Assembly: GCF_001884185.1 (NCBI RefSeq)
Contig: NZ_MAOE01000067.1
Coordinates: 36,047-100,046, forward strand
Reading direction: 5' to 3'
Origin: Bacillus albus
Lineage (GTDB): Bacteria; Bacillota; Bacilli; Bacillales; Bacillaceae_G
Length of the DNA: 64,000 nt
Shown here: positions 17,745 to 25,827 of the stretch, in pieces
Position numbering within the stretch: position 1 is the stretch's first letter
Layout of the letters: every line of letters begins with the position of its first letter
Translations under genes and position numbers: made by a program
Notes under the pieces: model-generated
Seen by the model: only the letters and a program-made list of their open reading frames with translations
What the model was told of the DNA's origin: nothing
Database searches by the model: none

Positions 17745-18875
17745 ATGGAGAATATTCCTTTTTTGCGTGCTTCAACTGTACCAGTAATTGAGTATTTGGA
17801 TGAATTGAAGGAAATTGATACATCACACATATATACGAATTATGGACCTATAAATCAACGTTTTGAAGAAACAATTATGTCGGAATTTTTTCAGAACAGA
17901 GGAGCTGTTACAACAGTAGCAAACGCAACGTTAGGGTTAATGGCGGCTATTCAACTTAAGAAAAGAAGAAAAGGAAAATATGCCCTCATGCCTAGTTTTA
18001 CATTTCCTGCGACTCCATTAGCGGCTATTTGGTGTGGATTGGAACCTTATTTTATTGATATTTCAATAGATGATTGGTATATGGATAAAACAATACTTTT
18101 GGATAAGATTGAAGAATTAAAAGAAGAGGTTGCGATTGTCGTCCCGTACGCAACTTTTGGATCATGGATGGACTTAGAAGAATATGAAGAATTGGAGAAA
18201 AAGGGTGTTCCGGTTGTCGTAGATGCGGCACCGGGATTCGGATTAATGAATGGAAGTGTGCATTATGGACAGGATTTTAGTGGAATGATCGTATATAGTT
18301 TTCATGTAACAAAGCCGTTCGGAATTGGTGAAGGAGGGCTCATATATAGTAAAAATGAAGAAGATATACAACGTATTAAAAGGATGGGTAATTTCGGATT
18401 TGATGAAAATCGTGAATGTACGATGATGGGGTTTAATTGTAAAATGTCTGAATATGCAGCCGCTATTGGGATTGCAACTATGAAAAAATGGGATGAAAAA
18501 TTAAAAGAACGCACCCGTATTTCTGAATGGTATAAACAATTGTTACAAAGTAATGGATTAATGAAAAAAGGGTGGCAAGCCCAAAAGACAGAAGCAGTTA
18601 TTCAACAATTTATGCCTATTCTTTGTCCAGAAGAAGTTCGCAACATACAAGTAATAGAAGAACTGAAAAAACAGAAAATAGAAGCTAGATTATACTTTTC
18701 GCCATCATGCCACCAACAAGTTCTTTTTAGAAACTATAAGTCTACAGATTTAACAACAACGAATAAAATAGCAAAACGAATAGTAAGTTTACCTTTATGG
18801 GAAGGAATGACGGAAGAAATAGTAGAACAAATTGTAATCTGTTTAGGACAGATGGTGGGGGCGGCAGATGAATAG
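17745..18875 (+). CDS. DegT/DnrJ/EryC1/StrS family aminotransferase
   Basis: A PLP enzyme of 376 residues related to nucleotide-sugar aminotransferases, which convert keto-sugars to amino-sugars. The Schiff-base lysine is K190 in SFHVTKPFGIGEGG, matching the family pattern SFHxTKxxxxGEGG. The N-terminal YTNYGPINQRFEETI and FPATPLAAIWCGLEP are also conserved. AGGAAGG lies upstream of ATG 17745, 19 bp after the fusion gene. It overlaps the following acyltransferase by 8 bp. Together these suggest synthesis of an N-acylated amino sugar. Confidence 0.83.
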   Translation: MENIPFLRASTVPVIEYLDELKEIDTSHIYTNYGPINQRFEETIMSEFFQNRGAVTTVANATLGLMAAIQLKKRRKGKYALMPSFTFPATPLAAIWCGLEPYFIDISIDDWYMDKTILLDKIEELKEEVAIVVPYATFGSWMDLEEYEELEKKGVPVVVDAAPGFGLMNGSVHYGQDFSGMIVYSFHVTKPFGIGEGGLIYSKNEEDIQRIKRMGNFGFDENRECTMMGFNCKMSEYAAAIGIATMKKWDEKLKERTRISEWYKQLLQSNGLMKKGWQAQKTEAVIQQFMPILCPEEVRNIQVIEELKKQKIEARLYFSPSCHQQVLFRNYKSTDLTTTNKIAKRIVSLPLWEGMTEEIVEQIVICLGQMVGAADE

Positions 18876-19434
18876 TTTTTATAGCCAAGAAGAACTAAAG
18901 AAAATTGGATTTTTATCTGTTGGGAAAAATGTATTGATCAGTAAAAAAGCGAGTATATATAATCCGGGCACTATGTCAGTTGGTAATAATGTAAGAATTG
19001 ACGATTTTTGTATTTTAAGTGGCAAAATCACAATTGGAAGTTATTCGCATATATCAGCTTATGTAGCGTTATATGGAGGAGAAGTTGGGATTGAAATGCA
19101 TGACTTTGCAAACATCTCAGCTAAAACAATCGTATATGCAGTACTGGATGATTTTAGTGGAAATGCATTAATGGGGCCAACTGTCCCGAATCAATATAGG
19201 AATGTGAAAACAGGAAAAGTTATTTTAAAAAAACATGCGATTATTGGTGCTAATTCTATTGTTTTTCCAAATGTAACTGTTGGCGAAGGCGCGGCAGTCG
19301 GCGCGATGAGTATGGTAAAAAAAAGTTTAGATGATTGGTATACTTATGCTGGAATTCCTGCAAGAAAAGTAAAATCTCGACAAAAAAAGATGCTAGAGTT
19401 AGAAATTGATTTTTTAAAAAACATTAATTCTTAA
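18868..19434 (+). CDS. Hexapeptide-repeat acyltransferase
   Basis: A 188-residue left-handed beta-helix acyltransferase. Hexapeptide-like repeats run from VGKNVLISKKASIYNPGTMSVG to HAIIGANSIVFPNVTVGEGAAVGAMS, and the end AGIPARKVKSRQ is the family's usual C-terminal signature. It probably acetylates or acylates the amino group made by the upstream DegT enzyme, as in FdtC or PglD-type pairs. The start overlaps the DegT gene and uses a GGGGGCGG ribosome site inside it. Last gene of the glycan cluster; its stop lies inside a terminator stem. Confidence 0.8.
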   Translation: MNSFYSQEELKKIGFLSVGKNVLISKKASIYNPGTMSVGNNVRIDDFCILSGKITIGSYSHISAYVALYGGEVGIEMHDFANISAKTIVYAVLDDFSGNALMGPTVPNQYRNVKTGKVILKKHAIIGANSIVFPNVTVGEGAAVGAMSMVKKSLDDWYTYAGIPARKVKSRQKKMLELEIDFLKNINS

Positions 19435-19456
19435 CAGAAAAGAATTAATGTTTTTT
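19416..19456 (+). terminator. Terminator of the glycan cluster
   Basis: A 17-bp stem (19416-19432 with 19440-19456) overlaps the stop codon of the acyltransferase and ends in a T6 run. Confidence 0.85.
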
Positions 19457-19561
19457 ATTTTTATGAAAGAGCAGGGTGTATCTTAACTTATTATGTTTTA
19501 AATTTTGCTGACAAAGGCAATACTGAGCCATAGTGAATGTAAAGTTGGAGGGCGAGTGTAT

Positions 19562-19783
19562 ATGTTTGAAGAGGATGGAATTGTTTTAATTATGGAGCCT
19601 GCTGATGAAAGAAACTTGAGGCGATTTATTTTTTCAGTACCGAAGTCAGTGTATGAAAAAAAGGGGCTTATATTACAATATGGGGCAGCTATAGGACAAG
19701 GATATATGGATATAATTGAAGATATTATTAGCGTACATATAGAAATAGATGTTGTAACGATAATAGGGCATGTAAGAGGTTAA
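19562..19783 (+). CDS. Hypothetical small protein
   Basis: A 73-residue acidic soluble protein beginning MFEEDGIVLIMEPADERNLRRF. I do not recognise a family. GGAGGGCGAG at 19547-19556 places the start at ATG 19562; GTG 19556 or TTG 19505 in the same frame are less likely. There is no signal peptide or membrane segment. It lies alone between the glycan cluster terminator and a lipoprotein gene. Confidence 0.6.
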   Translation: MFEEDGIVLIMEPADERNLRRFIFSVPKSVYEKKGLILQYGAAIGQGYMDIIEDIISVHIEIDVVTIIGHVRG

Positions 19784-19871
19784 ATAGCTATTTGAAAAAG
19801 GTTGTGGGTGATTTAGCTAGAAGTTATGATAAAGAAGATTACAAACAAGTATGAGGCGAAGGGAGTCTAAA

Positions 19872-20318
19872 ATGAAAATCAAATCAATTTTATTAGTATG
19901 TATAGTTTCAATTGGTTTAATGGGATGTTCACTAGTAGAGGAAGGAAAGAACTCCATAGATTATGCGCAAAAAGCGACAGACTATGTAAATGAAATAAGT
20001 GCATTTGCAAATGATGCACCAGCATTAGCAGAAAAGGCTGTTAATGATAGCGAGGCTCGAAAAGAATTAGAAACGAAGCTTAGTGAAATTAAACAAGACA
20101 TACCAGCATTCAATGAATTAACGCCACCTGATGTAGCAAAGGATCTTCATCAGCAAATCGTCGGATATAATGAAAAGTTAAATACATTAATTGATACGGC
20201 GATGACGAAGGTAGAAGAAGGAAAAATGAATGTAGAAGAGTTTAAAAACTCTGAGCTTATGCAGACGATAGATCAAGTTCGTGAATTGAAAGACAAGGTT
20301 CAAAATTTAGGGCAATAA
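19872..20318 (+). CDS. Lipoprotein, DUF6376-like
   Basis: A 148-residue protein with a type II signal peptide (MKIKSILLVCIVSIGLMGC, lipidated Cys19). The mature part is helical and rich in Lys, Glu and Asp. The family resembles DUF6376, small Bacillus lipoproteins without known function. It should be anchored to the outer face of the membrane. ATG 19872 follows AAGGGAG; the in-frame ATG 19851 would put charged residues before the signal peptide and lacks a ribosome site. Followed at once by a terminator. Confidence 0.72.
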   Translation: MKIKSILLVCIVSIGLMGCSLVEEGKNSIDYAQKATDYVNEISAFANDAPALAEKAVNDSEARKELETKLSEIKQDIPAFNELTPPDVAKDLHQQIVGYNEKLNTLIDTAMTKVEEGKMNVEEFKNSELMQTIDQVRELKDKVQNLGQ

Positions 20319-20320
20319 TA

Positions 20321-20351
20321 AAAAAGGTTCCGTGAGAACGGAGCCTTTTTT
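20321..20351 (+). terminator. Terminator of the lipoprotein gene
   Basis: AAAAAGGTTCCG and CGGAGCCTTTTTT arms (one G-U pair) around a 6-base loop. Confidence 0.85.
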
Positions 20352-20370
20352 ATATTTCCTAATGGAAAAG

Positions 20371-20522
20371 TTTATCCCGCTTTAATGGGCAGTTGATCCC
20401 CCACCTAAATTCAGTGAAAGCAAAGAATTTAGGTGGGGATCAACTGCCGATAAAAGTCCGATTGGTTCAACTAATAATCAGTGGGGGATGAAGAACCCCC
20501 ACTGATTAAAGTTTCACTTTAT
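20371..20522 (+). repeat. bcr1-like repeat, copy 1
   Basis: A 152-bp element flanked by TTTAT at both ends. It contains two strong hairpins: a long one with arms GGCAGTTGATCCCC and GGGGATCAACTGCC, and a second CAGTGGGGG / CCCCCACTG. It matches a second copy at 44266-44423 in order and sequence. Size, structure and the TTTAT duplication agree with bcr1, the mobile repeat described from the B. cereus group. It encodes no protein; movement would need an external enzyme. Confidence 0.8.
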
Positions 20523-20552
20523 AATATTTTCTTCCTATAATATAAGCGTCGT

Positions 20553-21554
20553 CTATATCTTCCATTTTTCTAAAATATGTATTGTTTTATTAGTTGCATC
20601 CATGTTTACTTGAACACCTATAGGCATAGTAATCATCGGATGGGTATGACAACAATCAAAGTCAGCAAGTAAAGGAATTCTTTGATTTTGCAGTACTTCT
20701 AATAATATTTCGTAAGGTTTGCGATTTGTACCACAATCATCAAATTGCTCATGTTTTCCAAGAAGTATACCTGAAACTTTATCAAATACACCGTTAATTT
20801 TAAGTAATGAAAAGCTTCTTTCAATAGTAGCTGCATCTTTTGAGCTATCTTCAATAAATAAAATATCGCCTTCTTGAATGCTTGGCATATAAGGGCTACC
20901 CCATATTCCTTCTATTGTATTTAAGTTCCCACCAATAATACGTCCAGTAGCTTGTCCATTTGTTACAGAAATCCAATTGTTTGGTCTACGTTCTTTTTCT
21001 TTCGTCTTCTCTTCCCAATTAATAAATTCATCTGACCAAAATAAAGGTTGTTTTATGCTATAAGGAAGTGATTGATCATTTAATAATGTTTCTGCAAAAT
21101 AGTTGTATGTATAATCTACAAAAGGCTCAAATTCTCCAAAGGAGGGAATGAGTGCTGGACCGTAAAATGTAGGGATGCCTGTTTTTGCATAAATCCCTAA
21201 TAATAAAGCTGTTGCATCTGAATAACCAATCATTATTTTAGGGTTATTTTGAAAAGCACCATAATCAATATAAGGTAATATTGAATTAGAATTCATACCG
21301 CCAATTGTTGACATAATACAAGCTATATTAGGATTTCTTATTAAAGCATTCAGTTCCTCAGCACGCTCTTGTATACTGCCAGAACGGTAATAATCATATC
21401 GATTTGTTAATGAACCTTCTAATATGTGAAATCCTTTCTGTTGTAAGTAAAATTTCGCTCGTTCAAATCTTTTTGGAGAAGTATAGGTTGCTGGTGAAGA
21501 GGGTGAATAAATGCCGATTGTGTCCCCGTATTTTAATGTTTTTGGAAGTAGCAT
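20553..21554 (-). CDS. S66-family peptidase, MccF-like
   Basis: A serine peptidase of 333 residues, family S66 (LD-carboxypeptidase/MccF). MccF proteins cleave the amide or peptide bond of processed microcin C-type nucleotide-peptide toxins and give self-immunity; LD-carboxypeptidases trim the peptidoglycan tetrapeptide. The nucleophile is Ser112 in the elbow GYSDATALL, with Glu235 (FIEDSSKD) and His303 (CCHTHP) as likely partners. The long insert between residues ~150 and 200 favours MccF over LdcA. ATG 21554 is preceded by AAAGGATT. It stands alone; no microcin synthesis genes are near. Confidence 0.78.
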   Translation of the reverse strand: MLLPKTLKYGDTIGIYSPSSPATYTSPKRFERAKFYLQQKGFHILEGSLTNRYDYYRSGSIQERAEELNALIRNPNIACIMSTIGGMNSNSILPYIDYGAFQNNPKIMIGYSDATALLLGIYAKTGIPTFYGPALIPSFGEFEPFVDYTYNYFAETLLNDQSLPYSIKQPLFWSDEFINWEEKTKEKERRPNNWISVTNGQATGRIIGGNLNTIEGIWGSPYMPSIQEGDILFIEDSSKDAATIERSFSLLKINGVFDKVSGILLGKHEQFDDCGTNRKPYEILLEVLQNQRIPLLADFDCCHTHPMITMPIGVQVNMDATNKTIHILEKWKI

Positions 21555-21671
21555 TGTAAGAATCCTTTCTATTATATAGTTAATTTACGATAATTCATCA
21601 TTTAATATTCTTATATTTCGATATTTTCAGTGTAACATAACTGTATTATATGAATAAATATGCTTTTTGCC

Positions 21672-21700
21672 TTGACGGTATAAAGTAATTATTGTTATGG
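21672..21700 (+). promoter_or_regulatory. Candidate promoter of the D,D-carboxypeptidase gene
   Basis: TTGACG at 21672-21677 and TTATGG at 21695-21700 are separated by 17 bp. The -35 is good and the -10 is weak. Confidence 0.4.
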
Positions 21701-21742
21701 TTAAACGTGAGTGTATAAAAGGTTTGCTAAAGGAGTTTTGAA

Positions 21743-22696
21743 ATGAAGCGGTTAAAATGGGGAAGGCTGACGATCCTAGTAGTCATTATTTTAGGGATAT
21801 GTTGGTTCTTATTCCAAGGAACTCAAAAGAGTGCAACAAAAATAGAGGGACAACCTTTACAGGTGGCAGAACTACCTAAAACAGAATTAGCTGAAAAAGT
21901 AGTTCCACCAAAGTACATACCACCGGAAATTGATGCAAAAGCAGCTATGATTATTGATGCGAGTAATGGAGATGTTATTTATCAACATAATGAGAATGAA
22001 GCTTTTGCACCAGCAAGTATGTCTAAGATGATGACAGCTTATCTTCTATTAGAAAATGTACACAATGGGAAAGTTCGCTGGGAAGATCCGGTGAAAATGA
22101 GTGCGAAAGCGGCACAAACAGAGGGTGCGAGAATCGCGGTCCAAGTTAATGACATATTAACTGTTAAAGATTTGTACCATGCATTAATGATTGAATCAGC
22201 AAATAATTCGGCTGTGGCTTTAGCAGAACATATGGCAAAAACAGAGAAAGATTTCGTTCAGCTTATGAATGAAAAAGCAAAGCAGTTAAAAATGTCGGAG
22301 TATGCTAAATTCGCAAATGCATCAGGACTACAAGAACCTGATGGAAGTGAGACGAAGATGACAGCTGCTGATGTAGCAAAATTGGCGTATAATCTTATAA
22401 AAAATTATCCAGAAATATTAGAAGTGACTCACTTGCGTCAAAGTCAGTTAGCATTTAACAATATTAATGTTATAAGTACAAATGATATGTTAAATAAAAA
22501 TAATAAAGCTTTATATATAGAAGGAATAGACGGATTAAAAACAGGATTTACAGATAGCGCGGGGTATTGTTTCACGGGTACAGCAAAACAAGGTGATACT
22601 CGTATTATTACAGTTGTTATGGGAACGAAAGGTAAAACGAAGCGTTTTACAGAGACGAATAAGCTAATGTCTTATGCGTTTGGCTTAGTTAATTAA
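21743..22696 (+). CDS. D-alanyl-D-alanine carboxypeptidase (S11, low-molecular-weight PBP)
   Basis: A penicillin-binding carboxypeptidase of 317 residues that removes the terminal D-Ala of peptidoglycan stem peptides. Active-site motifs are intact: S92-M-S-K95, S152-A-N154 and K266-T-G268. An N-terminal membrane helix (residues ~9-24) anchors it. The C-terminal domain and amphipathic tail found in DacA/PBP5 are absent, since the protein ends just after the S11 domain. AAAGGAG precedes the ATG. It may act in vegetative wall maturation or sporulation; the paralogue identity cannot be fixed. Confidence 0.85.
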   Translation: MKRLKWGRLTILVVIILGICWFLFQGTQKSATKIEGQPLQVAELPKTELAEKVVPPKYIPPEIDAKAAMIIDASNGDVIYQHNENEAFAPASMSKMMTAYLLLENVHNGKVRWEDPVKMSAKAAQTEGARIAVQVNDILTVKDLYHALMIESANNSAVALAEHMAKTEKDFVQLMNEKAKQLKMSEYAKFANASGLQEPDGSETKMTAADVAKLAYNLIKNYPEILEVTHLRQSQLAFNNINVISTNDMLNKNNKALYIEGIDGLKTGFTDSAGYCFTGTAKQGDTRIITVVMGTKGKTKRFTETNKLMSYAFGLVN

Positions 22697-22726
22697 GTAA
22701 AATATTGAGTTGTATCATCATATAAG

Positions 22727-22774
22727 AAAGGCAATTTATTGTTACTTACTATCGGTAACAATGAATTGCCTTTT
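22727..22774 (+). terminator. Terminator of the carboxypeptidase gene
   Basis: A long stem (GGCAATTTATTGTTAC with GTAACAATGAATTGCC) ends in TTTT. Confidence 0.85.
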
Positions 22775-22881
22775 AATTTTTAGCACTAAGAAAGTAAAGA
22801 GGTAAAAAAATATGAGTGTTATTATTTGAGTTTATTATTGTTTGTTTATATTATAAAGTTAGAAACTTATTAATGATAAGT

Positions 22882-22922
22882 TTTGAGGGGCATATGATGT
22901 GTACATATGAAAAAGCCTCAAA
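22882..22922 (+). promoter_or_regulatory. Nested dyads before the nitroreductase gene
   Basis: TTTGAGG (22882-22888) pairs with CCTCAAA (22916-22922). Between them lies a second dyad, CATATG (22891-22896) and CATATG (22904-22909). This could be a repressor site or a leader hairpin controlling the flavoenzyme gene. Confidence 0.4.
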
Positions 22923-22943
22923 TGAAAATTGGAGGGAATTATG

Positions 22944-23543
22944 ATGGCAAAAGATTTTTACTCAGCAATTGAAGACAGAAGATCTATTTACGCGATTAGT
23001 AAAGAGCAAGTAGTTTCTGATGAGAAAATTCAAGAAGTGATTTATCATGCTGTAAAACATACACCTTCAGCTTTTAACTCTCAGAGCGCCCGCGTTGTCG
23101 TCTTACTAGGAGAACAACATGATAAGTTATGGGATATTACGAAAGAGACGTTACGAAAAATTGTACCTGAAAATAATTTTGCATCTACTGAAGAAAAAAT
23201 GAATGCATTTAAAAGTGGTTATGGAACGGTTTTATACTTCGAAGATAGCCAAGTAGTGGAAAAACTGCAAGAAAACTTTGCCTTATATAAAGAGAATTTT
23301 CCAATTTGGTCTCAGCAATCGTCAGGAATGTTACAATTTGCAATTTGGACAGCTTTGGAAATTGAAGGATTGGGTGCTACATTGCAGCATTACAATCCAT
23401 TAATTGATGAAGAAGTGAGAAAAGAATGGGAAGTTCCAGAAAGCTGGAAACTTACTGCACAAATGCCGTTTGGCAAACCAGTGGTACCTGCAGGTGAAAA
23501 AGAATATCAACCTTTAGAAAACCGCGTGAAAATTTACAAATAA
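22944..23543 (+). CDS. Nitroreductase family protein
   Basis: An FMN-dependent oxidoreductase of 199 residues that probably reduces nitro compounds or quinones with NAD(P)H. Family features are the opening AIEDRRSIYAIS (the R-R-S phosphate-binding motif), HTPSAFNSQSARVVVL, and LGATLQHYNP in the last third. It resembles the YfnB/Frm2-like oxidoreductase subgroup. GGAGGG at 22931-22936 is 7 bases before ATG 22944; the adjacent ATG 22941 is also possible. Single-gene unit with its own terminator. Confidence 0.85.
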   Translation: MAKDFYSAIEDRRSIYAISKEQVVSDEKIQEVIYHAVKHTPSAFNSQSARVVVLLGEQHDKLWDITKETLRKIVPENNFASTEEKMNAFKSGYGTVLYFEDSQVVEKLQENFALYKENFPIWSQQSSGMLQFAIWTALEIEGLGATLQHYNPLIDEEVRKEWEVPESWKLTAQMPFGKPVVPAGEKEYQPLENRVKIYK

Positions 23544-23553
23544 TGTGAAAATA

Positions 23554-23590
23554 TAAAAGGTGAACAGGGATACAACCTGTTCACCTTTTA
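23554..23590. terminator. Convergent terminator
   Basis: A 15-bp perfect stem (AAAAGGTGAACAGG with CCTGTTCACCTTTT) lies between the nitroreductase gene and the small minus-strand ORF, whose stop codon it overlaps. Confidence 0.85.
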
Positions 23591-23758
23591 TAAGTAATAA
23601 GGATTTTTTTGATAGGAATTTTTCATCTGATTTTTTAATTCTTTTTTACGTGTTTCAATAGTTGATACTTTTTGTAAGGTGATAATGGAAACGAATTGAA
23701 AAAAAGCATAGTACAGTTCTATATTTTTATTGATAGGATCATCTATTATATTTTTCAT
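23588..23758 (-). CDS. Small hypothetical protein, 56 residues
   Basis: A short ORF with a consensus ribosome site (AAAGGAGG) 8 bases before ATG 23758. The product starts MKNIIDDPINKNIELYYAFF and ends in a basic tail with NSYQKNPYYL. Codon use and AT content match neighbouring genes. It has one weakly hydrophobic stretch (YYAFFQFVSIITL) and no recognised family. It fills an otherwise empty gap and shares a terminator with the nitroreductase gene, so it is likely real. Confidence 0.6.
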   Translation of the reverse strand: MKNIIDDPINKNIELYYAFFQFVSIITLQKVSTIETRKKELKNQMKNSYQKNPYYL

Positions 23759-24456
23759 AAATATACCTCCTTTTTGATTCTACTATTTGCGGGCAATAAG
23801 AGTTCCATCTAAAAATTCAATGTATCGGACCTTTAAAAGTTCCATAGGTTTTAGTGCAGGGCAAAAAAATTGAATGAATTAAAATACTACTATATATATG
23901 ATAATGTAAATATCCTACAAATTCCATAGATGATGAAAAATGGGTAGTGGAGTGTTTATTTTCGTCAAATTAGAACAGAATTTTTGGAGTTAAATCTTAC
24001 AAATCGTCGAATCTTTTGAGAGTGAAAGATAGTATCAAAAATAGTTTTCTAAAAATATTATACTATTGATAAAAAAAGCATTTTTTGTCATGATAAGTGT
24101 ATACTTCATGGGAGGGGGTTTACTAGTAAATACATTCTTTGCTTTGTATTAGATTAATTGAGTTTTTCCGAGTGGATAGGAAAATATATATTAAGATAAT
24201 GAATGAAATGTCGAATTTTCAATGAAATACATAAGGAATTTGAAAAAATCATTGCAAAAACAGTAAGTTTAATGGTAAAGTTCACATGAAGTTCACACGG
24301 AATTCACTTCATTCATTTAAAATGAACTCTGTGTGAAAAATAAAACTCTTGTTAAAAAATGGAACTTAATGAATATTTTACTTTGATAATATTGTAATGT
24401 ATTAAGTTTATACGTTTTTTTAAGAGGATAGTAGGGAAAGGAAGTAAAGACAACTT
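23759..24456 (+). promoter_or_regulatory. Long untranslated region upstream of entFM
   Basis: About 700 bp without a supported ORF. It is AT-rich, with no PlcR box of the form TATGNAN4TNCATA found. It contains GTTCACATGAAGTTCACACGGAATTCACTTC near 24281-24310, with three TTCAC repeats at roughly 11-base spacing; these could bind a response regulator. The length suggests a long 5' leader or multiple promoters for the secreted protein. Confidence 0.4.
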
Positions 24457-25728
24457 ATGAAAAAAGTAATTGCAGGTTTAGCAGCAGCTTCTGTAGTGGG
24501 TGTTGCAGTTCCAGGTATGGATTCTGCTCAAGCACAAGTTTCAAACGAAGCGCTAAAAGAAATTAATGGACAAAATCAAACTCAAAATCAAACGACTGTA
24601 ACTGAAACAAAAACTGTAGAAACAAAATCTGACTTAAAATACACAGTAACTGCTGATGTATTAAATGTTCGTTCAGGTGCTGGTACAGGACATAGCGTTA
24701 TTTCTAAAGTGAAATCAGGTCAAGTACTACAAGTAATTGGACAAGAAAATGGTTGGTTCAAAGTAACTGTAAACGGTCAGACTGGTTATGTAAGTGGTGA
24801 CTTCGTAACGACTGGTGGTAAAACAGGAACTACTGTTCAACAAGGAACTGGTACTTACACAGTAAACGTTTCTTCACTAAACGTACGTACAGGCCCAAGT
24901 ACATCTCATACAGTATTAGGCTCTGTAAATAAAGGTAAAACAGTACAAGTTGTTGGTGAAGTACAAGATTGGTTTAAAATCAACTTCAATGGTGGAACTG
25001 GATACGTAAGCAAAGACTTCGTAACAAAAGGTGGTTCTGCTGTATCTAACCAAACAGAAAAACCAACTACAAACAACAATAATACTACTACAGTTCAAAC
25101 TGGTGGTTCTTATGTTGTTAACACTGGAGCTTTAAAAGTACGTACAGGCCCAGCTACATACAACGCTGTAATCGGTGGCGTAACACAAGGTAAAGTATTA
25201 AACGTTACTGGCGCTGAAAATGGTTGGTACAAAATTAACCATAACGGCCGTACAGGTTACGTAAGTGCAGACTTCGTTAAGTTTGTAAAAGGCGGAGTAA
25301 ACAATGTTACAAATAACGTTCAACAACCAGTTAAAGATGTTCAAAAACCAACAACAGGTGGAAACACATCTTCAATCGCTGGATTCGCTAGATCTTTAAA
25401 TGGTTCACCATACAGAACTGCTGGTACAACACCTGCTGGTTTTGACTGCAGTGGATTCATTCACTACGTATTAAATCAAACTGGTCATAAAGGCGCTCGT
25501 CAAACAGTTGCTGGATACTGGAGCTCTAAAACAAAAACTAGCAATCCACAACCAGGTGATTTAGTATACTTCCAAAATACTTATAAATCAGGTCCTTCTC
25601 ACATGGGCGTTTACTTAGGAAACGGTCAGTTCATTAGTGCAGAAACTGATGCAACTGGTGTACGTATTAGTTCTGTAAGCAACTCTTACTGGAGCAAGCA
25701 CCTATTAGGTTACACAAAAGCATACTAA
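24457..25728 (+). CDS. entFM: EntFM/CwpFM-type SH3b-NlpC/P60 peptidoglycan endopeptidase
   Basis: A secreted wall hydrolase of 423 residues. A signal peptide (residues 1-~26, ending AQA) precedes three bacterial SH3 domains (~61-117, ~133-189, ~218-275), each with LNVRxG or LKVRTG and a GYVS-DFV end. A Thr/Asn-rich linker leads to the NlpC/P60 domain (~305-423) with catalytic Cys331 (FDCSGFIHY) and His382 (SHMGVYLG). It cleaves D-gamma-Glu-diamino acid bonds. It matches my memory of EntFM, an enterotoxin-associated wall peptidase in B. cereus linked to adhesion and cell shape. The three similar SH3b repeats give internal DNA repetition. Confidence 0.88.
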   Translation: MKKVIAGLAAASVVGVAVPGMDSAQAQVSNEALKEINGQNQTQNQTTVTETKTVETKSDLKYTVTADVLNVRSGAGTGHSVISKVKSGQVLQVIGQENGWFKVTVNGQTGYVSGDFVTTGGKTGTTVQQGTGTYTVNVSSLNVRTGPSTSHTVLGSVNKGKTVQVVGEVQDWFKINFNGGTGYVSKDFVTKGGSAVSNQTEKPTTNNNNTTTVQTGGSYVVNTGALKVRTGPATYNAVIGGVTQGKVLNVTGAENGWYKINHNGRTGYVSADFVKFVKGGVNNVTNNVQQPVKDVQKPTTGGNTSSIAGFARSLNGSPYRTAGTTPAGFDCSGFIHYVLNQTGHKGARQTVAGYWSSKTKTSNPQPGDLVYFQNTYKSGPSHMGVYLGNGQFISAETDATGVRISSVSNSYWSKHLLGYTKAY

Positions 25729-25761
25729 GAAAAAGTAGTTTATTATACTTTTCGTATAGAG

Positions 25762-25796
25762 AAAAGGCTTTCCAGGGAAACTTGGGAAGCCTTTTT
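25762..25796 (+). terminator. entFM terminator
   Basis: AAAAGGCTTTCC and GGGAAGCCTTTTT arms with a T5 run. Confidence 0.8.
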
Positions 25797-25827
25797 ATAG
25801 TTGAATGAATTGGAAGTTTAGTAGTTT

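Noticed and set aside
22891-22909. Possible PlcR box (CATATGATGTGTACATATG)
   Set aside because: The spacing between TATG and CATA is seven, not the eight required by TATGNAN4TNCATA.
24640-25275. Tandem DNA repeats as a possible CRISPR or satellite
   Set aside because: They are the three SH3b domains of EntFM in one open frame, with diverged codons and no spacers.
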